From Paenibacillus sp. FSL H7-0331 (GTDB lineage: Bacteria; Bacillota; Bacilli; Paenibacillales; NBRC-103111): 64,000 nucleotides of DNA. Every line of letters begins with the position of its first letter. The stretch's first letter is position 1. The stretch spans positions 186,001 to 250,000 of the forward strand of contig NZ_MRTH01000001.1 of the NCBI RefSeq assembly GCF_001956045.1. Direction: 5' to 3'. The notes under the pieces are model-generated. The model was not told the DNA's origin. It worked only from the letters and a program-made list of their open reading frames with translations, and did not search any database. This document shows positions 35,988-43,381 of this stretch, in pieces. Made by a program: the position numbers and the translations under genes.

Positions 35988-36019
35988 AGTTTTCCTTGGA
36001 AAACTAACCTCGTAAGCAT
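35988..36019 (-). repeat. Stem-loop repeat unit upstream of yphA
   Basis: Hairpin AGTTTTCCTTGGAAAACT (35988-36005) followed by TCGTAAGCAT (36010-36019) on the plus strand. In RNA the hairpin ends 3 nt before the yphA ribosome site. It fills the interval between fni and yphA. Confidence 0.8.
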
Positions 36020-36044
36020 AGACCTAAAACTTTATAGCAACGCT

Positions 36045-37163
36045 TTACTTGACCTTAGTATGGCTATATGCAGGTATATTTATCAATCCAGTTCGACTTG
36101 CGTAGCTTCTGATATCTATGCCTCTTGCTGTGCACCACTCAGCAGTCTCGCCCCTAATGACAAGAGGGACGTTCCATAAATCTTCTATAGTGCCAGCGCC
36201 GAGAGCTGTCATTAACAGCTTTAACTCCTGATGCATGTCATCCATTCTATTTATCAAAGCAGCTGTTCCCTCGGTTCGCTGTATGTGCAGAAAGGCTCCT
36301 GCAATCCCCACAGCTGAGGCTCCTAATGAGAGGGCTTTGCAGGCCTCCAGACTTCCTCGTACGCCTCCAGAGCCGATAACGGTCAGTTTTTTATGAGGTG
36401 CAGTATGTGGTCTCATTAACTTGACTGCCTCGAATACCTCCAACAAGGCAATAGTGGTTTTGCATCCCCAGTCATTCAGCCAGTCCATTTGCACATTTCG
36501 CCGTGCATTTTCAATGGCTGCAAAATTGGTGCCACCATAGCCCCCGACATCGATTGTACTTACACCTGCCTCCAGTAAGGCAGCAGCGCTTTCCCGCGCC
36601 ATACCAAAGCCGACTTCCTTTACAATAACAGGTACGTGCAACCGCTCTACAATGGTTGAGATTCTTTCCAGCATCCCTGTAAAATCACGATCACCTTCGG
36701 GCATAATGAGCTCTTGCATGACGTTCAAGTGAATCTGAAGCGCATCAGCCTGAAGCATGTCAACAGCCCTTTCGGCTTGTTCGAGAGTGGCTTCACTTCC
36801 CAGATTGCCAAACACGATTCCGTTCGGATTCACTTGTCTTACGATTTGATAGCTGGAGGACACTTCGGCATTTTTAATTGCCGACATTTGAGAACCAACG
36901 GCCATAGCCAAACCACATTCTCGAGCTGCGATAGCTAATTCTCGATTAATTTCTTCTGTCTCTTGGGCCCCACCTGTCATCGCATTAACAATAATCGGCG
37001 AACTCAGTTTGAGTTCGCCGATCTGGGTTTGTAATGAGATTCGTCCTAATGAGGTTTCCGGGAGACAGTTATGGATCAGCTTAAGGTCAGAGAAACCTTG
37101 TTCTCCACTTTGCCCAAGCTTTAGCGCATGATGTACATGCTCCAACTTTCTCGGAATGCGCAA
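36045..37163 (-). CDS. fni: Type 2 isopentenyl-diphosphate isomerase
   Basis: FMN and NADPH dependent interconversion of IPP and DMAPP. 372 residues, TIM barrel. NAMTGGAQETEEINRELA, AVGSQMSAI, QIHLNVMQELIMPEGDRDF and IGSGGVRG are family blocks. A TTG at 37163 (GGAG 5 nt upstream) appears to be the start. Between yphA and the S1 gene. Confidence 0.94.
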   Translation of the reverse strand: MRIPRKLEHVHHALKLGQSGEQGFSDLKLIHNCLPETSLGRISLQTQIGELKLSSPIIVNAMTGGAQETEEINRELAIAARECGLAMAVGSQMSAIKNAEVSSSYQIVRQVNPNGIVFGNLGSEATLEQAERAVDMLQADALQIHLNVMQELIMPEGDRDFTGMLERISTIVERLHVPVIVKEVGFGMARESAAALLEAGVSTIDVGGYGGTNFAAIENARRNVQMDWLNDWGCKTTIALLEVFEAVKLMRPHTAPHKKLTVIGSGGVRGSLEACKALSLGASAVGIAGAFLHIQRTEGTAALINRMDDMHQELKLLMTALGAGTIEDLWNVPLVIRGETAEWCTARGIDIRSYASRTGLINIPAYSHTKVK

Positions 37164-37185
37164 CGTGACTCCTCATTTCAATCTA

Positions 37186-38466
37186 TTATTTAAATTTGCT
37201 TAATTTTTCGCCAAGAAGCTCGCCCAAAGTCGTGTTTAATCCTTGGTTTTGGTATTCCTCAGCAATAACTGTTTTTTCTCTTGGTGCTCTAGAAGGTCTG
37301 TCCCCTCTGTCTCCACCTTTATCATTTCTTGCAGCAGGAGTCGCTGAAGCAGGAGCTTCTTCTGTTTCCTTAATGCTCAAGCTGATACGTTTCTCATCTA
37401 GGTTAAGATCCAAAATTTTCACTTGAACCTCTTGACCTTCCTTCAATACTTCAGAAGGAGTAGCTACGTGACGATGAGCGATTTGGGAAATATGTACCAA
37501 ACCTTCAACACCTGGAGCCACTTCTACAAACGCACCGAATTGAGCCAGGCGCTTAACTGTTCCTGTGATGATATCACCAACGTTAAAGCTGCTGGTTCCT
37601 TGCTGCCATGGTCCTGGTTGAGTTGCTTTAATACTTAGGCTGATTCGCTCGTTAGCTGGGTCCAGCTTCAGAATTTGCACCTTAACCTGATCACCTTCTT
37701 TTACAACTTCCGAAGGTGTTTCAACATGATGCCATGCCATTTCGGAAATATGAACCAAGCCATCAATACCACCGATATCAACAAACGCGCCAAATTGAGT
37801 TAGACGTTGAACAGTTCCCGTCAGCTCTTGACCTACTGATAGTTGGCCGATAATTTCTTTCTTTTTCACTTCAAACTCTTCATCCAGAACGTCTTTTTGC
37901 GAAAGGATAACTTTGTTTTTCTCACGATCGATTTCTTTGACACGCAGCTTCAAAGTGCGTCCTTTGTAATCGCTGAAATCTTCAACGAAATTACGCTCAA
38001 CCATAGAAGCGGGTACAAAACCTCTCAAACCAACATCAACAACAAGTCCGCCTTTTACAACTTCAGCAACTTTTGCTTCCAGAATGGTTTTGTTGTCAAG
38101 ATCAGCCTGAAGTTGATCCCAAGCCTTTTCGCTGTCAACTACACGTTTGGAAAGTACAAGCTTTTCCTTGTTGTCATCGATAGTCAGAACCTTCAACTCA
38201 ACTTCCTGTCCCACTTCAACACCTTCACTAGCACTTCCTAATTGTACAGAAGAAAGCTCCTTAATATGAACAACACCATCATACTTGTAACCTACATCAA
38301 CGAATGCTTGGTCATCCTCAATTTTAATGACTTTACCTTTAACAGTGTCACCTTTTTTGAGAATGGATACGTTACCCATCGATTCCTCTTGGGAAAGCTC
38401 TTGCTCTTGTGTGGATTGCTGCTCTGTTTGTTCTACTTGAATTTCTGCTTTAGTTTCTTCGGACAT
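37186..38466 (-). CDS. rpsA: S1-domain RNA-binding protein (ribosomal protein S1 homologue)
   Basis: 426 residues with four S1 domains: about 40-106, 125-192 (PASMVERNF), 215-283 (FVDIGGIDGLVHISEM) and 300-370 (FVEVAPGVEGLVHISQ). An acidic, glutamine-rich N-terminal tail (QVEQTEQQSTQEQELSQEE) and a low-complexity, basic C-terminal tail flank them. In Firmicutes this shorter S1 (YpfD in B. subtilis) is not a fixed ribosome subunit and can be dispensable. GGAGG before the ATG. Confidence 0.95.
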   Translation of the reverse strand: MSEETKAEIQVEQTEQQSTQEQELSQEESMGNVSILKKGDTVKGKVIKIEDDQAFVDVGYKYDGVVHIKELSSVQLGSASEGVEVGQEVELKVLTIDDNKEKLVLSKRVVDSEKAWDQLQADLDNKTILEAKVAEVVKGGLVVDVGLRGFVPASMVERNFVEDFSDYKGRTLKLRVKEIDREKNKVILSQKDVLDEEFEVKKKEIIGQLSVGQELTGTVQRLTQFGAFVDIGGIDGLVHISEMAWHHVETPSEVVKEGDQVKVQILKLDPANERISLSIKATQPGPWQQGTSSFNVGDIITGTVKRLAQFGAFVEVAPGVEGLVHISQIAHRHVATPSEVLKEGQEVQVKILDLNLDEKRISLSIKETEEAPASATPAARNDKGGDRGDRPSRAPREKTVIAEEYQNQGLNTTLGELLGEKLSKFK

Positions 38467-38590
38467 GGTTCAATTCCTCCTATGTTAGCAACCTCAACCA
38501 AATAAATTAGTTACAATTGCTGCTTTCTAATATAATTTACCAACGCAAAAATTACGCGGTTAATTGTTTTTCTAAGTATTCCACTAATTA

Positions 38591-39175
38591 TCATTTTGAT
38601 TCGTATTTCTTAACCAGATCACGAATGGCTTCCATGATACGGTTTGTTGCTTCTTCCACGCCCGAACTTCCGCTATCAGCAAACTCACTGATATCGAGAG
38701 GTTTGCCATACACAAGCGTCATTCTGCGAAAAGGCTTGTAGCCACCCACTATAGCAGAAGGAATAACAACCGCTCCTGATTTTAGTGCTAAGCTTGCCGC
38801 ACCTTTCTTCCCTATTCCGCCCGCATTACTGCGAGATCCTTCCGGAAAAATCCCAAGGATCTGGTTGCCTTGTAAAAGCTGAAGCGATAAGCGGATCGAT
38901 TCCTTGCTCACACCACCGCGTTTTACAGGAAACGCACTAATTCTTGGAAGTACCCAGCCCAGTACCGGCAAATCGAAAAGCTCAGCCTTTGCCATGTAAT
39001 GTACACGTCTTGTGACAAGCGGACTCCCCAACAATGGCGGATCCATATTGCTTGTATGATTTGCACATAGGATAACAGGTTTGTCCTCAGGAATGTTCTC
39101 GATTCCAATTACTTTCAAACGGAATATCAAACGGAATATAAAATGAAATAGAGCACGTAAGGTAGAATAAAGCAT
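38591..39175 (-). CDS. plsC: 1-acylglycerol-3-phosphate acyltransferase
   Basis: Second acylation step giving phosphatidic acid. 194 residues. Catalytic CANHTSNMDPPLLGS (His-x4-Asp, about 37-50) and acyl-acceptor site FPEGSRSNAGG (about 117) are intact; one N-terminal membrane anchor. 1-2 bp after cmk, so the pair is one unit. Confidence 0.95.
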   Translation of the reverse strand: MLYSTLRALFHFIFRLIFRLKVIGIENIPEDKPVILCANHTSNMDPPLLGSPLVTRRVHYMAKAELFDLPVLGWVLPRISAFPVKRGGVSKESIRLSLQLLQGNQILGIFPEGSRSNAGGIGKKGAASLALKSGAVVIPSAIVGGYKPFRRMTLVYGKPLDISEFADSGSSGVEEATNRIMEAIRDLVKKYESK

Positions 39176-39176
39176 A

Positions 39177-39854
39177 TTACTTCCCTCCGCCGACTTTGGT
39201 TCTGCACAACTCCAAAATTCGCTCTACTACAAGAGGAATGGTTAAGTCGGTCGTGTCCAGCAATACAGCATCAGCGGCCTGAATCAAAGGAGCGTGTGTT
39301 CGTTGCGCATCCATCTGGTCGCGAGCAGCAATTTCCTGCTCCAGCTGTTCCAGAGTTACCTCTGGACGATCTCTGGTTTCATTGAATCTTCTCTCAGCTC
39401 TTACTTTAACACTTGCTGTGAGAAAAAACTTCAGCTCTGCATCAGGAAGAACATGAGTACCGATATCTCTGCCATCCATCACAACGCCTTTGTCAATTGC
39501 AAGAAGCTTTTGTTTATCTGTCAGAATGTGACGTACTTCTGCAATTCTCGCAATTTGCGAGACATTGCTCGTCACTTGAACAGTACGGATATCCAAGGTC
39601 ACATCTCTTCCATTAACAATGACCTGTTGACCACTCGGGCCTGGTTCAAGACGAATGTCAAGTTCACGAGTCATAGCAATAACTTCAGATTCCTGCTCTG
39701 GTATAAGGCCGGCTTGCAGTATACTCCAGGTGACCGCGCGGTACATAGCCCCCGTATCTACATAAATAAATCCTAATGTATTGGCAACGAGTCGGGCAAT
39801 TGTGCTCTTTCCTGCTCCCGCCGGACCATCTATAGCAATGTTAAATTTCTCCAA
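39177..39854 (-). CDS. cmk: Cytidylate kinase
   Basis: Phosphorylates CMP and dCMP. Walker A AIDGPAGAGKSTIARLVA (as DGPAGAGKST). DTGAMYRAVTW and VVMDGRDIGTHVLPDAELKFFLTA (as DGRDIGTHVLPDA) bind CMP. I use the TTG at 39854, with GGAGG 8 nt upstream, giving 225 residues like B. subtilis Cmk; an ATG further upstream at 39914 has no site and would add 20 unrelated residues. Promoter at 39920-39949. Confidence 0.93.
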   Translation of the reverse strand: MEKFNIAIDGPAGAGKSTIARLVANTLGFIYVDTGAMYRAVTWSILQAGLIPEQESEVIAMTRELDIRLEPGPSGQQVIVNGRDVTLDIRTVQVTSNVSQIARIAEVRHILTDKQKLLAIDKGVVMDGRDIGTHVLPDAELKFFLTASVKVRAERRFNETRDRPEVTLEQLEQEIAARDQMDAQRTHAPLIQAADAVLLDTTDLTIPLVVERILELCRTKVGGGK

Positions 39855-39919
39855 AACAAGGGCCTCCCAGAAATAAAAGTCATGCATGTGACAACAGACC
39901 CCGCCTGTAACCAATGAAA

Positions 39920-39949
39920 ATTATACCATAGGTGAAAGTGGGATTGCAA
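39920..39949 (-). promoter_or_regulatory. cmk promoter
   Basis: TTGCAA (39949-39944), 18 nt, TATAAT (39925-39920) on the minus strand. A hairpin CAGAAAGG/CCTTTCTG sits upstream at 39968-39991. Confidence 0.7.
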
Positions 39950-40055
39950 AGCTGTCTCATACTTATTAACAGAAAGGTGAACCTTTCTGTTGGTTTACGG
40001 TCGTAAAATCGCATCCGGGATGCGGATCATCCATAGACTATTTTCATAAAAATAA

Positions 40056-40709
40056 TTACATTTTTCGAAATTCAAGCTGTCTTTCAAAGCAGTATCTGAT
40101 GATCTTCTGTCGATCTCTGTCGGTGATTTCGGCAAAACGCATCATAACCTGCTGTCTGCCCGATTCGAGCATTTTGATCCGAACCATCTCACCTTTGAAG
40201 GGAATGTGCTCAATTTGTCCATTCTTGTAATTCGCCAGCAGCCAGCAGCTGACCATTTGCTGTGCAGCAAGAGGAATATAACCGTCACACAAAAATGAGA
40301 TACCGCCTCCACCTACATCATCGGTAACCGCAATAAACTGTAATTGATCGGAATATTTCACCGCCATTTCGAGCTCTGCTGGTACACGAAGAAAGCTGCG
40401 ACGCTGAATCTTCGTAATCGTTTCGGGAGCCGGCTTACGAATCTGTATCAGACGAATCACATCATCGGTAAATCCCAGCACAGAGGTAGTAAAATAGTTT
40501 TTTACACCGCCATCCAAAATAAAATAAGCCGATATTTCATCACCGATATAGAGTTTCTTCAGACGTCCTGTTTTCTCATTTATCGGGATTTCCATAAAAA
40601 TCGAATTGTCATCCTGATCAGCAATCCTGGATTTATATTCCTGTTTCGCTTCTTCCTCATCGATTGAATTAATTTGTATATGTAAAATCTGGTTCACCTT
40701 TGGAAGCAA
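40056..40709 (-). CDS. ypfA: PilZ-domain flagellar brake protein (YpfA/MotI)
   Basis: c-di-GMP receptor that slows the flagellar motor. About 217 residues: N-terminal YcgR-like domain (1-95) and PilZ domain with IQRRSFLRVPAE (RxxxR, c-di-GMP contact) and a modified second motif DDVGGGGISF. No ATG start; a TTG at 40709 has GGGGGG 8 nt upstream and another TTG at 40727 is possible. An inverted repeat CCAGAAT/ATTCTGG stands 29 bp upstream. Confidence 0.88.
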   Translation of the reverse strand: MLPKVNQILHIQINSIDEEEAKQEYKSRIADQDDNSIFMEIPINEKTGRLKKLYIGDEISAYFILDGGVKNYFTTSVLGFTDDVIRLIQIRKPAPETITKIQRRSFLRVPAELEMAVKYSDQLQFIAVTDDVGGGGISFLCDGYIPLAAQQMVSCWLLANYKNGQIEHIPFKGEMVRIKMLESGRQQVMMRFAEITDRDRQKIIRYCFERQLEFRKM

Positions 40710-40797
40710 TATGTGCACCCCCCACAATTTGATCTAAACCAGAATTTCATTCTGGAGTCTAGCCCTTATTATAACATGCGAATAACAGATGGGAAGC

Positions 40798-40825
40798 AAA
40801 AAAAGAAGAGTCTTGTCGAAGACTC
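40798..40825 (-). terminator. Intrinsic terminator after ypeB
   Basis: GAGTCTT, loop CGAC, AAGACTC on the minus strand, followed by TTCTTTTTTT. Confidence 0.9.
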
Positions 40826-40843
40826 TCCCTAAATATTATAAAA

Positions 40844-42202
40844 TTATACTTGACTCGCAACTTGCTCTTCCTTGCGTAAATGTTCAACTTTTTCCTCAAC
40901 GCCTGTCTCTGCGTTAATATAAATACGATAAACCCCACCGTTGATGCGTCCGGTAAACTCGTGACACAGCACTTCCTCCTGCAAGTCATTGCGAATCAAG
41001 GCCAACGATTGATGATCCACCTGCATTTGTGAATTCAGTACCTTGCGGGCCTCTTCAGCGCTAAGCTTCGGCGAATTCAACTGCCGCTCTTTGTGATTAT
41101 ATACATAATCAGTAGCCTGAAGCCCTGTCACATCGCCATTATCCATTGCTACCTTAACAGCAACCTTATCAATAAAATTGATGACGTCATTCATACGGCT
41201 CGCAAATGTTATATTAGCCACATTATTATATTCATCATAGGAAACGGCCGTCATATTGGAGTAACCGTGTATATCGAGAAATTCGGCAGCCGCATCACGA
41301 GCGCCTCTTATATCAAGCTTCTTATCCGGTACATCTCTGGCAGCCGAATACCATAGAAGCTCTCCTCCCTTATGACTGTAATCCATTTGTGTACCATCCG
41401 GTATATTATCCTTGGGTGCGGTAACACTGTAGGATTCAAACTCGGTGCCAACTCCATTCTCGACGACCTTAACCGTTGATGGATCAGCGATATTCAAAAA
41501 CTTCGCTGCTTTTTGCCGCACGTCCTCTGCAGAAACATCATTGCCTGTCAGCATTTTCGCATCATAGGCTTGATACGTGCTCATGACAGATGGACTCCAC
41601 TTGACATCCGCATAGTCTGCGACTTTTTTATCTACAGTTTGAAACCCGTCAATAATCGCGTTATCCAGTGGCTCCTTTTGTGTAGCCAGCGCTGTTTCAA
41701 CGTCCATCCAACGCAGATTATTCGCGAGAACCTTACTTTGCATACCGCGGAGATCTGTAGATATTTCATTGGCATGCTGGTAAAGAGCGTTCAAGGTTTG
41801 CATTTCCTGTTCGTTGAGCGGCTGCTTTCCAAGGTCGCGTAAAGCTGCCCGATATGAGAAGTTGGACATGTTGGCCAAAAACTCCTCTGTTTTGTTAAAA
41901 GGAAGCAATGTTAAAGGCAGCTGGTTGATCTCATTTTGAGCCTCACTCGTAATTCGCCATACGTTGATCAAACCTTTTTTATAGGAATCCTGTGAAGCCG
42001 TGTTTAAGGCCAATGTGTTGCCAAGCTCAGTATGCAAGCTATCCACATGAAACGACAGGTCGTGAAACGCTCGCTGATACTGATTTTCTGCCTTGATTAA
42101 AATCGCATTTTTCTCCTGATGCTCGAGGTATCCCCACATTCCGGCACCAATCAGAACGACTAGCAAAATCGGAAACATAACAATGCTCAAACGGCTGTAC
42201 AT
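40844..42202 (-). CDS. ypeB: Germination protein YpeB
   Basis: Spore inner-membrane protein needed to hold and stabilise the cortex-lytic enzyme SleB. About 452 residues: one N-terminal membrane anchor (10-30), a helical N-domain, then three PepSY-like repeats in the C-terminal half (LDIRGARDAAAEFLDI, LSAEEARKVL, INGGVYRIYINAETG). ATG at 42202 with GGGGG upstream. In B. subtilis it is co-transcribed with sleB directly upstream; here sleB is missing from that place. Confidence 0.92.
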   Translation of the reverse strand: MYSRLSIVMFPILLVVLIGAGMWGYLEHQEKNAILIKAENQYQRAFHDLSFHVDSLHTELGNTLALNTASQDSYKKGLINVWRITSEAQNEINQLPLTLLPFNKTEEFLANMSNFSYRAALRDLGKQPLNEQEMQTLNALYQHANEISTDLRGMQSKVLANNLRWMDVETALATQKEPLDNAIIDGFQTVDKKVADYADVKWSPSVMSTYQAYDAKMLTGNDVSAEDVRQKAAKFLNIADPSTVKVVENGVGTEFESYSVTAPKDNIPDGTQMDYSHKGGELLWYSAARDVPDKKLDIRGARDAAAEFLDIHGYSNMTAVSYDEYNNVANITFASRMNDVINFIDKVAVKVAMDNGDVTGLQATDYVYNHKERQLNSPKLSAEEARKVLNSQMQVDHQSLALIRNDLQEEVLCHEFTGRINGGVYRIYINAETGVEEKVEHLRKEEQVASQV

Positions 42203-42274
42203 GGTTGCATATCCCCCTTCATCACCCAATATTGGTTTTAGCTTTTGTCGAAGGAAGCGGTCTTATTCATGCAT

Positions 42275-42296
42275 AAAAAAAAAGCCTGTCAAGGCT
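42275..42296 (-). terminator. Intrinsic terminator after the zinc-ribbon gene
   Basis: AGCCT, loop TGAC, AGGCT on the minus strand followed by eight or nine U residues. Short stem, strong U run. Confidence 0.75.
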
Positions 42297-42311
42297 CCTT
42301 TAAGAGGATGT

Positions 42312-42473
42312 TCAAAAACATCGGGTTTCTATGAAAAAATCTTTTTCGTTGCTGCACAAACATTGCTTGAAGCCTGTATCGATCTTCCCTTTATCTTGCT
42401 TGCCTTTCAATACAAACCGCTCACCGCACAGGTTGCAGCGAATTAACACCTTGATTCGATCTTTAGTGATCAT
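42312..42473 (-). CDS. Small zinc-ribbon-like protein
   Basis: 53 residues beginning MITKDRIKVLIRCNLC. Cysteines in CNLCGERF and CLCSNEK look like two knuckles of a zinc ribbon. Ribosome site AGGAGG lies about 6-7 nt before the ATG, and a terminator follows. I do not recognise a named family. It occupies the place between prsW and ypeB where B. subtilis has sleB, but it is much too small and unrelated to be that gene. Confidence 0.72.
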   Translation of the reverse strand: MITKDRIKVLIRCNLCGERFVLKGKQDKGKIDTGFKQCLCSNEKDFFIETRCF

Positions 42474-42520
42474 ACCTTCCCTCCTGCTTGTCTTATGTGT
42501 TATAAGTATGGACAAGCAAT

Positions 42521-43213
42521 TTACATTTCAACCCGTTCTTCCCGCCTAAGTACACGAAGCGGTGACCTGGCATTCGCTCTTTTAACATTCCACAGACTTC
42601 GTCCCCACAGGAAGGCCATCAATGGGAGCATGATCCAGATCCAGTAGGTTTTCGCGGTAAGCAGGACGTAATCAAAAACTCCATGCCATAATATAGGCAT
42701 AAAGCAGGAGTAGAACAGCTGCCTTGTTCGCTGCTCGGGATTAAACTTGGCTTTACCCAAGTGGTAGCCCATCATGACGCCAAACATCGCATGACCGGAA
42801 ACAGGCAGAAAGGCTCGCATTAGCAGCGTAGAGATGGAAGCCGAATTCAGCAATGCATAAAACACATTCTCAAGCGTCGCAAACCCGAGCGAAACCGCTA
42901 CTGAATATACAATTCCATCATAAGGCTCATCAAAGGTCGCGTGCCGGAAAATGAGGAAATAAACCAAAAACCATTTCAAGAATTCCTCAACGCCCGCTGA
43001 AATCAAAAAAGAAAACACCAGTGGATCATCACCAAAGCCATGAACAAAAGCTCGCTGCAGCACCATCACAGGGAATACAAGCAAAATACCGAACAAAAAC
43101 ATCTTGCCAACGAGATGAATCGGCTCGGTATCATATCGATCCTTTAAATAAAAATAAGCAAGCAGAGCGACACCTGGCGCAATTGCTGCCAAGATGACTG
43201 AAACAATGCTCAA
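42521..43213 (-). CDS. prsW: Site-1 membrane protease PrsW
   Basis: Glutamic-type intramembrane protease that cuts anti-sigma factor RsiW. About 230 residues, several membrane segments. Catalytic EE in GVEEFLKWFLVYF, followed by FATLENVFY and the LPVSGHAMFGVMMG and LWHGVFDYVLL histidine blocks, all as in B. subtilis PrsW. The start is TTG at 43213: GGAGG lies 7 nt upstream; the ATG at 43243 has no site. Confidence 0.92.
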   Translation of the reverse strand: MSIVSVILAAIAPGVALLAYFYLKDRYDTEPIHLVGKMFLFGILLVFPVMVLQRAFVHGFGDDPLVFSFLISAGVEEFLKWFLVYFLIFRHATFDEPYDGIVYSVAVSLGFATLENVFYALLNSASISTLLMRAFLPVSGHAMFGVMMGYHLGKAKFNPEQRTRQLFYSCFMPILWHGVFDYVLLTAKTYWIWIMLPLMAFLWGRSLWNVKRANARSPLRVLRREERVEM

Positions 43214-43343
43214 GGTGCCACCTCCTGAGAGTTTTCGAAGCATACAGACGCGTATCGATATTTTTCACTTTATGAATATTATAGACATTTTCAAAGCTTT
43301 TTTCCATCACTTCTTGCAATTTGGCATGCACTTCCGCTTCCAT
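43131..43343 (-). CDS. Possible small ORF overlapping prsW
   Basis: 70 residues, MEAEVHAKLQEVMEKSFENV first, helical and plausible for about 45 residues, then it overlaps the start of prsW in another frame and becomes basic/cysteine-rich. Only a weak ribosome site. It may be a short gene whose true end is unclear, or chance. Included at low confidence because nothing else fills 43244-43381. Confidence 0.3.
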   Translation of the reverse strand: MEAEVHAKLQEVMEKSFENVYNIHKVKNIDTRLYASKTLRRWHLEHCFSHLGSNCARCRSACLFLFKGSI

Positions 43344-43381
43344 CCAGTCTTAGCCTTTCTTTTTGTGCACCTTTCAGCATT

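Noticed and set aside
39968..39991. CAGAAAGG/CCTTTCTG hairpin upstream of cmk as a terminator of ypfA
   Set aside because: No U run follows on the minus strand, and the cmk promoter lies right after it; noted only as a hairpin.
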